The position numbers and the translations under genes are program-made. DNA of 64,000 nucleotides, from NCBI RefSeq assembly GCF_025567265.1, contig NZ_JAOQJW010000002.1:1-64000 (forward strand). The letters are read 5' to 3'. Origin of the DNA: Dorea_A amylophila. Its GTDB lineage: Bacteria; Bacillota; Clostridia; Lachnospirales; Lachnospiraceae. Shown here one piece after another: positions 1-7,954 of this stretch. The notes beneath the pieces are model-generated. The model saw only the letters and a program-made list of their open reading frames with translations, was not told the DNA's origin and did no database searches. Numbering within the stretch: the first letter of the stretch is position 1; every line of letters begins with the position of its first letter.

Positions 1-13
1 ACGTCAACTATTG

Positions 14-85
14 AAAGCGCCGTATACCGAACGGTACGTACGGTGCTGTGAGAGGACGGCGGTTAGTCACCGCCTCCTACTCGAT
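14..85 (+). ncRNA. Group II intron 3' end (domains V and VI), partial
   Basis: Positions 16-48 form a domain V-like hairpin: AGCGCCGT pairs with ACGGTGCT (one G-T pair), with an inner TACC/GGTA helix capped by GAAC. Positions 50-83 form a domain VI-like hairpin (GGCGG/CCGCC) followed by the CCTACTC segment expected to hold the branch-point A. The rest of the intron and any reverse transcriptase lie before the window. It ends just upstream of the ssrA promoter. The intron class cannot be assigned from this fragment. Confidence 0.72.
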
Positions 86-110
86 TAGTTTTTTAGATTA
101 CATAAGAGGC

Positions 111-140
111 TTGACAAATAAAACAACTTGAGATTATAAT
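111..140 (+). promoter_or_regulatory. ssrA promoter
   Basis: A consensus -35 TTGACA (111-116) and a perfect -10 TATAAT (135-140) are separated by 18 bases. The predicted start lies about 45 bases before the mature tmRNA, so 5' processing is expected. Confidence 0.8.
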
Positions 141-190
141 TAAATTTACGTAAAGACAGTCTGCAGACCAGAAGAAAGCATTTAGATTTA

Positions 191-538
191 GGGCTTGTAC
201 TGGTTTCGACGGGGGTCTGGAAGTTGGAGAAGCCATCCGTAGCGGGACACTACGTTAAAAGTTCCACTTAAATATAAACGCAGACAATACAGAATTAGCG
301 TACGCAGCCTAATTAGGCCGCAGTCGGCCCCGGATCATCCGCTGTCCGGGTCACCGGCTTCAAACAGGCGGAGCACTTCGTTTCCAAAGCTTTGAGGAGA
401 TGGAAGAACTTATGAAGCTACTAAAGTGAGGAACCTGTCATTAGGTGCCGCATGGAGGGAATGTTAATATAATGACTGTGATGGGAGATGCTCGAATGGA
501 TGGGCTTTCGGACGCGGGTTCAACTCCCGCCAGGTCCA
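191..538 (+). ncRNA. ssrA: Transfer-messenger RNA (tmRNA)
   Basis: tmRNA rescues stalled ribosomes by acting first as alanyl-tRNA and then as a short mRNA that adds a degradation tag. The 5' part carries the conserved GGTTTCGAC segment and the 3' part the T-arm GGGTTCAACTCCC. GGGCTT at the 5' end pairs with AGGTCC at the 3' end to make the acceptor stem. The tag reading frame starts at the resume codon GCA at 280 and reads ADNTELAYAA, stop TAA at 310-312, ending in the usual AYAA/ALAA-type proteolysis signal. The bases after the discriminator A (538) are CTA rather than CCA, so CCA is probably added after transcription. Confidence 0.96.
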
Positions 539-613
539 CTATAATATTAAGTAATACGGAGAACGTGTCATGGGCGGGTTTTCTTATATACTTAAGAACA
601 CAGAGGAAAGTCA

Positions 614-655
614 TAGTTTCTGAAGAATCGGTAAACTAGGGCTTTTCTTTTTATT
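614..655 (+). terminator. Possible terminator after ssrA
   Basis: A short stem TAGTTT (614-619) / AAACTA (633-638) is followed by a pyrimidine-rich run (GCTTTTCTTTTTATTT). The stem is weak and AT-rich, so this is tentative; no better terminator is seen between the tmRNA and the next gene. Confidence 0.35.
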
Positions 656-659
656 TACG

Positions 660-745
660 CGAGCAACGAGCCAAAGTCCGTGCTTGCACGAGACCTTGGC
701 GACTGCCGCGATAACTTGAGAAACTCGCGAAGCGTGTTTCTCATA
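660..745. repeat. REP-like pair of hairpins
   Basis: Two adjacent imperfect palindromes occupy the gap before the permease gene. The first (670-700) has a perfect CGTGC-TT-GCACG core flanked by GCCAA/TTGGC. The second (718-742) pairs GAGAAACTCGC with GCGTGTTTCTC (one mismatch, GAA loop). No coding potential is seen. The arrangement resembles dispersed intergenic palindromic repeats; only one copy was seen in this window. Confidence 0.45.
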
Positions 746-815
746 GTTTGTAATTATGAAAAACACGGAAGCAACAAAATAAGAGAAGAAACAAATAGAT
801 TAACAGGAGGGTATT

Positions 816-1694
816 ATGAGTGAGAAATCGCTGAGTAAAAATACAAGAAAAAATGTGATCCTGCTGCATATTGCAGTTATGTGCTTCAGCTTTTCGGGAG
901 TGATCGGTCAGTATGTACAGGTACCGGCAGTACAGGTGGCAATGGGAAGAGTTATCTGTTCTTCACTGCTTTTGCTGGCAATATCTCTGGTCTGCAAGGA
1001 TAAGCTGACGCTTGATTCAAAGAAAGATTATGGTCTTATGATCATGACAGGTGCGGTAATGGCAATTCACTGGTCAAGCTTCTTTCAATCCATCCAGACA
1101 TCGTCTGTAGCAATTGGAACGATTACATTCTCTACATTCCCGCTGTTTCTGACGTTTTTAGAGCCGTTATTATTTCATGAGAAGATTCGTGGCCGGAATA
1201 TTTTGAATGCACTGATCCTTCTTCTAGGAGTATTGATCACAATTCCGGAGTTTTCTGTGGAGAATAAAGTGACGGTCGGAATCATCTGTGGAATGATTGC
1301 GAGCTTTACATATGCAGTGATGACATTGTCGAACCGGTATTTTGCCAATAGATACAAAGGACGTACAATCTGTCTATATGAACAGGGAACAGCAGCTGTT
1401 GCACTGCTTCCGGCACTGGGATTGGTGAAAGCGGACTGGCGTCCGGTGGATTTTGCAGGAGTTGTAACGATTGGCTTTTTGTGTACGGCAATTGCATATT
1501 CTTTATATGTGACGGCGCAAAAGGGTGTGAAAGCACAGACAGCGGGAATTATCTCAGGAATGGAGACGGTGTACGGCATCGTATTTGCACTTCTGTTCTT
1601 AAGAGAGATCCCGACAGTCAGGGAACTGGTCGGAGGAGCGGTGATACTTGGAATTGCATTTTATTCGTCTCTGCACAGTGAGGATGAATTATAA
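816..1694 (+). CDS. EamA/DMT-superfamily permease
   Basis: 292-residue integral membrane protein with about ten hydrophobic segments in two five-helix halves, the layout of the drug/metabolite transporter (EamA) superfamily. Typical family stretches are the N-terminal FSFSGVIGQ region and the GIISGMETVYGIVFALLFL segment near the end of the second half, close to the conserved EamA signature. Such proteins export metabolites or amino acids, but the substrate cannot be read from sequence. The ATG is preceded by AGGAGGG at good spacing. It stands alone after the tmRNA; no strong terminator separates it from the following two-component genes. Confidence 0.87.
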   Translation: MSEKSLSKNTRKNVILLHIAVMCFSFSGVIGQYVQVPAVQVAMGRVICSSLLLLAISLVCKDKLTLDSKKDYGLMIMTGAVMAIHWSSFFQSIQTSSVAIGTITFSTFPLFLTFLEPLLFHEKIRGRNILNALILLLGVLITIPEFSVENKVTVGIICGMIASFTYAVMTLSNRYFANRYKGRTICLYEQGTAAVALLPALGLVKADWRPVDFAGVVTIGFLCTAIAYSLYVTAQKGVKAQTAGIISGMETVYGIVFALLFLREIPTVRELVGGAVILGIAFYSSLHSEDEL

Positions 1695-1781
1695 GAAATT
1701 TTTAAGAATTGTATCGGGAAATATTTAAATCATGAGCGGTATAGTATGGCTGTAAAGAAAAAGAGGGGAGAGACGAAAGAA

Positions 1782-2504
1782 ATGGAGGCAGAAAAAATAT
1801 TAGTAGTAGATGATAATAAAGAAATCGTCTATTCCATCAGTGAACTGTTAAAATATGAAGGCTATGAGATTTTGAAAGCTTATGATGGTATGGAAGCACT
1901 GGATATCATGGAGCGGGAGAATGTAGACCTGATCCTTCTGGATGTGATGATGCCAAGACTCAATGGTCTGTCAGCGCTGATGAAACTGCGTGAGAAAAGC
2001 AGGATCCCGGTGATCATCCTGTCGGCCAAGACAGAAGAAAGTGATAAGGTGTCGGGACTTACGCTCGGAGCAGATGACTATATTGAGAAGCCGTATAATC
2101 CGGCGGAGTTGATCGCCAGAGTGAAAGCGCATTTACGCAGATACCGTGTATGGAGTAACATGGAAGCGGAAAAAAAGAAAGATCCGGATCAGATTGTGAA
2201 TGGCGGACTGGTACTTGATAAGAAACAGAGAGTGATCTTTGTTGAAGGAGAAGAAGTGCATCTGACGGCAACGGAGTATAAGATTCTGGAGCTATTGATG
2301 GCGCATCCCGGGCAGGTATTTCCGGCAGAGCAGATTTATGAGAATGTATGGCAGGAAACAGCAGATTATACTGTAGAGAATACTGTAATGGTACATATCC
2401 GTCATATCAGGGAAAAAGTGGAGATTGATGCGAAGAAGCCAAGATATGTAAAGGTGGTGTGGGGAATTGGATACAAAATGGAAAAATATGGTAAAAGCAA
2501 TTAA
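1782..2504 (+). CDS. OmpR/PhoB-family response regulator
   Basis: Two-domain DNA-binding response regulator. The receiver domain (about residues 5-118) begins KILVVDDNKE with the acidic pocket, carries the phospho-acceptor Asp in LILLDVMMP and the conserved Lys in DDYIEKPYNP. The C-terminal winged helix (about 140-235) contains LTATEYKILELL and a GIGYKME end. An earlier in-frame ATG at 1746 exists, but the start at 1782 begins where the family normally begins and follows a GGGGAGAG-like site. It overlaps the kinase gene, indicating translational coupling. The target is probably the ABC exporter downstream. Confidence 0.93.
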   Translation: MEAEKILVVDDNKEIVYSISELLKYEGYEILKAYDGMEALDIMERENVDLILLDVMMPRLNGLSALMKLREKSRIPVIILSAKTEESDKVSGLTLGADDYIEKPYNPAELIARVKAHLRRYRVWSNMEAEKKKDPDQIVNGGLVLDKKQRVIFVEGEEVHLTATEYKILELLMAHPGQVFPAEQIYENVWQETADYTVENTVMVHIRHIREKVEIDAKKPRYVKVVWGIGYKMEKYGKSN

Positions 2505-3747
2505 AAAGTTTATAAAAGAATATTATGATTGCGTATTTGGATTTCTGCTGTTTATAATTGGAAGCTTCCTGTTCTTTGTGATGTTAGTGAATAGATATTA
2601 TTTCAGTACATGGGACGTATGGAGAATCTGCCTGATCGGCAATATCCTGGTGCAGCCGGGAATCTGCCTGCTCGTACGCAGGTATATGAAATTGAGATAT
2701 CGGAACTGGAGTCAGAAAGGGAGTGCAGAGATCTATCTGCAGGATACAGAAGACAGTATCTATTATCAGACCTGGAAGGCGAAAGAAAAACAGTCGGAAA
2801 AAAGATTCCGGAATATACTGGCGGTAGAACTGTCGGCAGCAGCGGCATATCTTTTCTTTATCAGTTACAGCAGCGGATGGGGATGGAATTATGCAGCCGG
2901 ATATATGATGGTAGCAACGGTGTTTATAGAATATATCTGTTGCCGGGAAGTGCTCCAGAGATACTGGAGAAATGAGCTGGATCAGATCATGGAGCAGACG
3001 GAGAGCTTCTTTCAGAAGCGTCTGGAACAGGCGCTGGAGATTGAACGGAAGAGTCTGGAAAAGGTATCGAGAAGTGACCAGTTAAGAGTAGACTTGATCA
3101 CAAATGTATCGCATGATCTGAAGACACCACTGACTTCCATCGTCGGATATCTGGAACTGATCAAAAAAGAAGAATTAAGTGATGTAGTGAGGGACTATGT
3201 AGACGTGATATCGACAAGAGCAGGAAAGCTTGGTGAGATGATCAACAGCCTGTTTTCGCTTGCAAAAGCGAGCAGTGGGAATGTAGAACTTCACAAAGAA
3301 ACTTTTGAGCTTAATCGTCTGATGGAACAGATATTTGCAGATATGGATGACCGGATAAAAGAAAGCGGGCTGAAATTTGTAACTCAGCTTACGGAAGAAG
3401 ATACGGCAATTTATTCTGATAATTCATATTTTTATCGGATCTGCCAGAATTTGGTGGAAAATGCGCTGAAGTATTCGGCGAAAGGAACCAGGGTATTTAT
3501 AAAGACATATAAAAAGGAAGCGGGTACAGATCAGAAAATGGTATTGGAGATTACGAATACATCCGGATATGAGATGGATTTTGAAAAAGAAGATATCATC
3601 GAACGGTTTTCAAGAGGCGACAAGGCAAGAACCAGTGAGGGTAACGGACTGGGACTTGCAATCGTAAGTACCTATGCGAAAGCACTGGGAGGAGAATTTG
3701 ATATTAAGATCGACTGCGATCAGTTCAAGGCAATTGTTTCGATATAA
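2488..3747 (+). CDS. Sensor histidine kinase
   Basis: Membrane histidine kinase partner of the preceding regulator. The N-terminal half has four predicted membrane segments in two pairs with little extracellular sequence, so it probably senses within the membrane or through a partner transporter. The H-box is VSHDLKTPLTSIVGYLEL with the phospho-accepting His; the ATPase has an N-box (NLVENALKYS), an RFSRGD segment and GNGLGLAIV. The ATG at 2488 overlaps the regulator gene by 17 bases; a TTG at 2467 in the same frame has a somewhat better purine-rich upstream sequence and could be used. Gene order before an ABC/FtsX pair resembles peptide-antibiotic-responsive modules (inference). Confidence 0.91.
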   Translation: MVKAIKKFIKEYYDCVFGFLLFIIGSFLFFVMLVNRYYFSTWDVWRICLIGNILVQPGICLLVRRYMKLRYRNWSQKGSAEIYLQDTEDSIYYQTWKAKEKQSEKRFRNILAVELSAAAAYLFFISYSSGWGWNYAAGYMMVATVFIEYICCREVLQRYWRNELDQIMEQTESFFQKRLEQALEIERKSLEKVSRSDQLRVDLITNVSHDLKTPLTSIVGYLELIKKEELSDVVRDYVDVISTRAGKLGEMINSLFSLAKASSGNVELHKETFELNRLMEQIFADMDDRIKESGLKFVTQLTEEDTAIYSDNSYFYRICQNLVENALKYSAKGTRVFIKTYKKEAGTDQKMVLEITNTSGYEMDFEKEDIIERFSRGDKARTSEGNGLGLAIVSTYAKALGGEFDIKIDCDQFKAIVSI

Positions 3748-3789
3748 TAAAATGTATAAAAGTAATCTAGATCCCGGAGAAGGGAATGC

Positions 3790-3823
3790 AAAGGATGGTG
3801 TACGCAGGACGCCATCCTTTCTT
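3790..3823 (+). terminator. Rho-independent terminator after the kinase
   Basis: A 12-bp stem (3790-3801 with 3809-3820, one G-T pair) with a 7-base loop, followed by CTT. It ends the two-component transcript before the ABC transporter promoter. Confidence 0.75.
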
Positions 3824-3884
3824 AATATGTATGTACCCGGTTTTTCTGAAAAAGTCCTGTAAAAGAGTTTCGAAAATGATTTCG

Positions 3885-3936
3885 TTGACAAATAAATAAG
3901 TTTAAACTAACATTAGTTATATAAAAATAACTAATG
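3885..3936 (+). promoter_or_regulatory. Promoter with overlapping operator dyad for the ABC exporter
   Basis: TTGACA (3885-3890) and TAACAT (3908-3913) are 17 bases apart. A perfect 10-bp inverted repeat, CATTAGTTAT (3911-3920) and ATAACTAATG (3927-3936) with a 6-base spacer, covers the -10 and start region. This geometry suits a dimeric repressor site; which regulator binds is unknown. Confidence 0.65.
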
Positions 3937-3946
3937 GAGGAGAACG

Positions 3947-4645
3947 ATGTTTCTGGAAATAAGAGGAATCAAAAAATCATTTGGAACAGGAGACAGCCGC
4001 GTAAATGTGTTGAAAGGGCTGGATCTGAATATAGAAAAAGGGGAATTCTGTGTCTTACTCGGACCGTCGGGATCTGGTAAATCAACATTGCTGAATATCA
4101 TCGGAGGAATTGATGCTGCGGATGAGGGCAGTATTACAATCGAAGGTGAACGTCTGGAAGATATGACAGAGAAAAAGCTTTCCATGTATAGAAGAAAGCA
4201 TCTGGGATACATCTTCCAGATGTATAACCTGATACCGAATCTGACGGTCCGCGAGAACATTGAAGTGGGGGCATATTTAAGTGAGCAGCCATTAGATGTG
4301 GATGAATTATTACATACACTGGGACTTTACGAACATCAGAGAAAACTGCCGAATCAGTTATCAGGAGGACAGCAGCAGAGAACTGCAATCGGACGTGCAA
4401 TCGTCAAGAATCCAGATATTCTGTTGTGTGATGAGCCGACTGGTGCTCTGGATTATCATACATCAAAGGAAATTCTGAAACTGATCGAGACGGTCAATCA
4501 GAGATATGGCAATACGATTATTATGGTTACACATAATGATGCGATCAAAGACATGGCTGACAGAGTAGTGAAGCTCAGAGATGGAATGATCCGGAAGAAT
4601 TACAGAAATGAAGTGAAGATTCCGGCAATCGATCTGGAATGGTAA
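3947..4645 (+). CDS. ABC exporter ATP-binding protein (MacB/SalX type)
   Basis: 232-residue ATPase of the family that powers FtsX-type permeases. Walker A is GPSGSGKST, the signature motif is LSGGQQQRTAIGRAI, Walker B is ILLCDEPTGALD and the H-loop is IMVTHND. The ATG follows GGAGGAG at optimal spacing. The permease gene starts 14 bases after its stop. The pair would make an exporter or a mechano-transducing pump for peptides or lipoproteins; its position after a two-component system suggests a defence role against cell-envelope antimicrobials. Confidence 0.94.
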   Translation: MFLEIRGIKKSFGTGDSRVNVLKGLDLNIEKGEFCVLLGPSGSGKSTLLNIIGGIDAADEGSITIEGERLEDMTEKKLSMYRRKHLGYIFQMYNLIPNLTVRENIEVGAYLSEQPLDVDELLHTLGLYEHQRKLPNQLSGGQQQRTAIGRAIVKNPDILLCDEPTGALDYHTSKEILKLIETVNQRYGNTIIMVTHNDAIKDMADRVVKLRDGMIRKNYRNEVKIPAIDLEW

Positions 4646-4659
4646 GGAGGACATGACAA

Positions 4660-6972
4660 ATGAAAAGTCCTTTAAGAAAAAGATTACCACGGGAACTTAA
4701 AAGTGAATTTGGAAAGTATTTAGTTGTCTTTATCATGATGGCAATCACGATTGCATTTGTATCCGGATTTCTGGTGGCGGATGGAAGTATGATCCGGGCA
4801 TACGATGACAGCTTTCAGAAATATAATATAGAAGATGGGTATTTCCAGACGAAAAAGAAGCTGACTACAACACAGAAAGAAGACATCGAAAAATCGGATG
4901 TAAAAATATATGAGAATTTTTATATAGAACAAAAACTGACGAACGGAAGCACTGTGCGGTTTTTTAAGAACCGGAAAGATGTAGATAAGGTATGTCTGAT
5001 GAAAGGAAGGATGCCGGAGAAGTCCGGCGAGATTGCCGTGGACCGTATGTATGCAGAGAATAACAGCCTGGAAATCGGAGACAGGGTAAAGAGTGGAAAG
5101 AAGGCATTTCGGATTACAGGACTTGTGGCTCTTTCGGATTACAGTGCATTATTTCAGAATAATAATGATACGATGTTTGATTCTGTAAAGTTTGGAGTGG
5201 CGATCGTTACGGACAAAGATTTTGAAGCATTAAACCAGGTGAAACTACAGTATAATTACGCCTGGGTTTATGATAAAAAGCCGGAAACAGAGAAGAAAGA
5301 AAAGAAAATGGCAGAAAATCTGATGGAAGACATGACTGGTGTTGTGACGCTGGAAAGTTTTGTGCCGCAATTTCAGAATCAGTCGATCTGTTTTACCGGG
5401 GATGATATGGGAAGTGACCGTGCGATGATGGTTATGCTGCTTTATATCGTAATGGCAATTCTTGCATTTGTCTTTGGAATTACGATCAGTAATACGATAA
5501 GAAAAGAAGCCGGAGTTATCGGTACGCTTCGTGCATCCGGGTATACAAGACGTGAATTGATCATACATTATATGTCGCTTCCGGTTGTGATCACGCTGAT
5601 CGGTGCGCTGGTTGGAAATATTCTTGGATATACGTTATTAAAGCAGGTATGTGCCGGTATGTACTATGGAAGTTACAGCCTTCCGACATATGTAACGATC
5701 TGGAATGCGGAAGCATTCTGGATGACGACGGTTGTGCCGGTTATTATTATGCTGACCATTAACTATGGTATTTTATATTACAAATTAAGGCTGTCACCAC
5801 TTAAGTTTATAAGAAGAGATCTTTCTTCCCGAAAACAGAAGAGAGCGGTATATTTGAGCACAAAGCTTGGAATTTTCCGAAGATTCCGTCTGAGAGTTAT
5901 TTTCCAGAATATCAGTAATTATATGGTGCTGTTTGTAGGAATCCTGTTTGCCAATCTGTTATTATTCTTCGGATTGTTGCTGCCATCCGTATTGGATCAT
6001 TATCAGGAAGAAATTCAGGAAAATATGCTGGCGAAATATCAGTATATACTTGAGGTTCCGACAGAGGCAATGAGTGGAAGTAAACTGGAAAGTTTACTGG
6101 CGCTGATGCAGTATTCCAACGGGACAGAGACAGAGAATAAAACTGCAGAAAAATTCAGCGCATATACATTAAATACAATTCCGGGACAGGCGAAGAGTGA
6201 AGAAGTGATGCTGTATGGAGTAGAACCGGACAGCAGATATATCAAGGCAGATCTTGGGAAAAGAGTCTATGTATCAGCTGCATATGCAGACAAATATCAG
6301 GTGGAACCGGGAGATAAGATCACGTTAAAAGAAAAATACGAGCGGAAACGTTATACATTTAAAGTAGACGGAATCTATAATTACAGCGGAGCTGTCAGTG
6401 TATTTATGAGTCGTGATAAGCTGAACAGGACATTTGATCTTGGAAATGATTATTATGCAGGGTATTTTTCAAATACAAAGATCAGGGATATTGATGAGAA
6501 ATACATCGGCACCGTGATTGATCTGGAGGCATTGACGAAGGTTTCGAGACAGCTGGACGTATCTATGGGAAATATGATGGGACTGGTCAATGGATTTGCA
6601 GTCATGATCTATATGATCGTCATCTATCTGTTGTCAAAGATCATTATCGAGAAAAATGCACAGTCTATCTCTATGACAAAGATACTTGGATATACGAACG
6701 GAGAGATCAGCAGGCTGTATATTATGTCGACAATGCTTGTGGTTATCATAGAACTGCTTATAAGTCTTCCGATTGAAAAGGCAGTGATGAATGTGATTTT
6801 CCGTGCAATGATGATGTCAAGTATGACAGGTTGGATCACACTGTGGATCGATCCGAAAATATATGTGGAAATGTTCCTGGTTGGATTTATTACCTATGTG
6901 GCGGTAGCACTTCTGGAATATCGGAAGATCAAAAAGGTTCCGATGGATGAAGCGTTAAAGAATGTGGAATAA
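4660..6972 (+). CDS. FtsX-like ABC permease
   Basis: 770-residue permease with an N-terminal membrane helix (about 20-42), a large extracytoplasmic MacB-PCD-like domain, three membrane helices (about 255-380), then a second helix (about 425-450), a second extracytoplasmic domain and three C-terminal helices. This is the duplicated FtsX arrangement. Motifs such as IRKEAGVIGTLRASGYTRRE and SISMTKILGYTNGEISRLY are the coupling-helix regions of the two halves. GGTAAGGAGG precedes the start. It works with the ATPase directly upstream. The substrate is not evident. Confidence 0.92.
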   Translation: MKSPLRKRLPRELKSEFGKYLVVFIMMAITIAFVSGFLVADGSMIRAYDDSFQKYNIEDGYFQTKKKLTTTQKEDIEKSDVKIYENFYIEQKLTNGSTVRFFKNRKDVDKVCLMKGRMPEKSGEIAVDRMYAENNSLEIGDRVKSGKKAFRITGLVALSDYSALFQNNNDTMFDSVKFGVAIVTDKDFEALNQVKLQYNYAWVYDKKPETEKKEKKMAENLMEDMTGVVTLESFVPQFQNQSICFTGDDMGSDRAMMVMLLYIVMAILAFVFGITISNTIRKEAGVIGTLRASGYTRRELIIHYMSLPVVITLIGALVGNILGYTLLKQVCAGMYYGSYSLPTYVTIWNAEAFWMTTVVPVIIMLTINYGILYYKLRLSPLKFIRRDLSSRKQKRAVYLSTKLGIFRRFRLRVIFQNISNYMVLFVGILFANLLLFFGLLLPSVLDHYQEEIQENMLAKYQYILEVPTEAMSGSKLESLLALMQYSNGTETENKTAEKFSAYTLNTIPGQAKSEEVMLYGVEPDSRYIKADLGKRVYVSAAYADKYQVEPGDKITLKEKYERKRYTFKVDGIYNYSGAVSVFMSRDKLNRTFDLGNDYYAGYFSNTKIRDIDEKYIGTVIDLEALTKVSRQLDVSMGNMMGLVNGFAVMIYMIVIYLLSKIIIEKNAQSISMTKILGYTNGEISRLYIMSTMLVVIIELLISLPIEKAVMNVIFRAMMMSSMTGWITLWIDPKIYVEMFLVGFITYVAVALLEYRKIKKVPMDEALKNVE

Positions 6973-7007
6973 TCAAAAGAATGCATAGAAACGTATGACA
7001 GAAGTAA

Positions 7008-7817
7008 TTGAATATAAAAAAAGGAGGAGAGAGAAGAGAACTGATCATAACAGGAGCAGGAATCGGGTTCAAGAAAAAGAAGGGTGAAAATCTGGATGAA
7101 GCACTGGCGGATAAAACTTATTATCTGGAGAGTGTCGATGACAGCAGGAGACTGCAGGAAGTAGTAAAAGAAATATCAGAAGAATATTTGGAGATTGTAA
7201 GCCGTATCGTAAAGACAGCGAGGGAGGAAGGATTGAAAGTCAGGGATTCCCTGTATGTGACACTTACAGATCATATCAATTCCGCAGTTGACAGATATCG
7301 TGAGAATATAGCATTAAAAAATATGATGAAACTTGAGATCCGTAAATTTTATCCAAAAGAATATGAAATCGGATTAAGGGCAGTACAATGAATACAGGAA
7401 CAAAATGATGAGAATCTAGGGGAAGACGAAGCTGCATTTATAGCGATGCACATCGTTTCGGCCGAACTTGGCAATGGAAGTAATGTAGATGTTAATAAGA
7501 TTACGAAATTGATTAATGCAGTTCTTCAGATTGTCAGAATCCATTTTAAGATAGAATTTAACGAGAAATCGATATCGTATGAACGGTTCCTAACTCATTT
7601 GAAATTTTTTGCGACCAGAGTATTTGATAATACCATTTATCAAGACAGCATGCAGGAAATATACAAAGTATTGATAGAAGAGAATGAATATGCTTATTCA
7701 GGAGTCAGAAAAATTGTGGAATATATTGAAAAACAGTATTCCTACAAATTGACAATAGATGAAAGATTATATTTATTAATACACATTAAAAGAATATTAG
7801 ATGAACAATCAGAATAG
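7008..7817 (+). pseudogene. licT: Degraded LicT/BglG-type transcription antiterminator
   Basis: Both halves read in one frame and match the LicT family from the end of the RNA-binding domain (LIITGAGIGFKKKKG) through PRD1 and PRD2. The four regulatory histidines are visible in TDHINSA, AMHIVSA, LTHLKFF and LIHIKRI. The frame is broken by TGA at 7389-7391, inside PRD1, after which it continues IQEQNDENLGEDEAAF. The 5' end is also damaged: the start with the usual NNNV core of the RNA-binding domain is missing, and only about 35 bases separate the gene from the FtsX gene. A functional full-length protein is therefore unlikely. Confidence that it is broken rests on the sequence being error-free. 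Confidence 0.85.
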
Positions 7818-7822
7818 ATTGC

Positions 7823-7855
7823 AGGTTTGTTATTATTCAGTTAAGCAAGACCTGA
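7823..7855 (+). promoter_or_regulatory. RAT site (LicT/BglG ribonucleic antiterminator)
   Basis: This imperfect stem matches the known RAT pattern: GGTTTGTTA at the 5' side and GCAAGACCT at the 3' side. Its 3' part is the first arm of the terminator that follows, so binding of an antiterminator would block termination. Confidence 0.78.
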
Positions 7856-7911
7856 CTTAAAAGAAAGCAGCGGTCCCGGGAAGCGTATGCTCTTTTAAGT
7901 CGGGTCTTTGT
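7847..7911 (+). terminator. Leader terminator of the beta-glucoside operon
   Basis: An 18-bp stem (7847-7864 with 7891-7908, a single G-T pair) followed by TGTTATAT. It overlaps the RAT site and lies before the PTS gene, the classical attenuation arrangement. Confidence 0.82.
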
Positions 7912-7954
7912 TATATATATGAAAAAATAAAAAAGAAAATTGAGGTAAATGAAA

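Noticed and set aside
445..639. 64-codon open frame
   Set aside because: Lies mostly inside the tmRNA and has no ribosome site.
7749..7777. TTGACA plus TTTATT as a bgl promoter inside the licT remnant
   Set aside because: The -10 is poor; spacing alone is not enough to list it as a feature.
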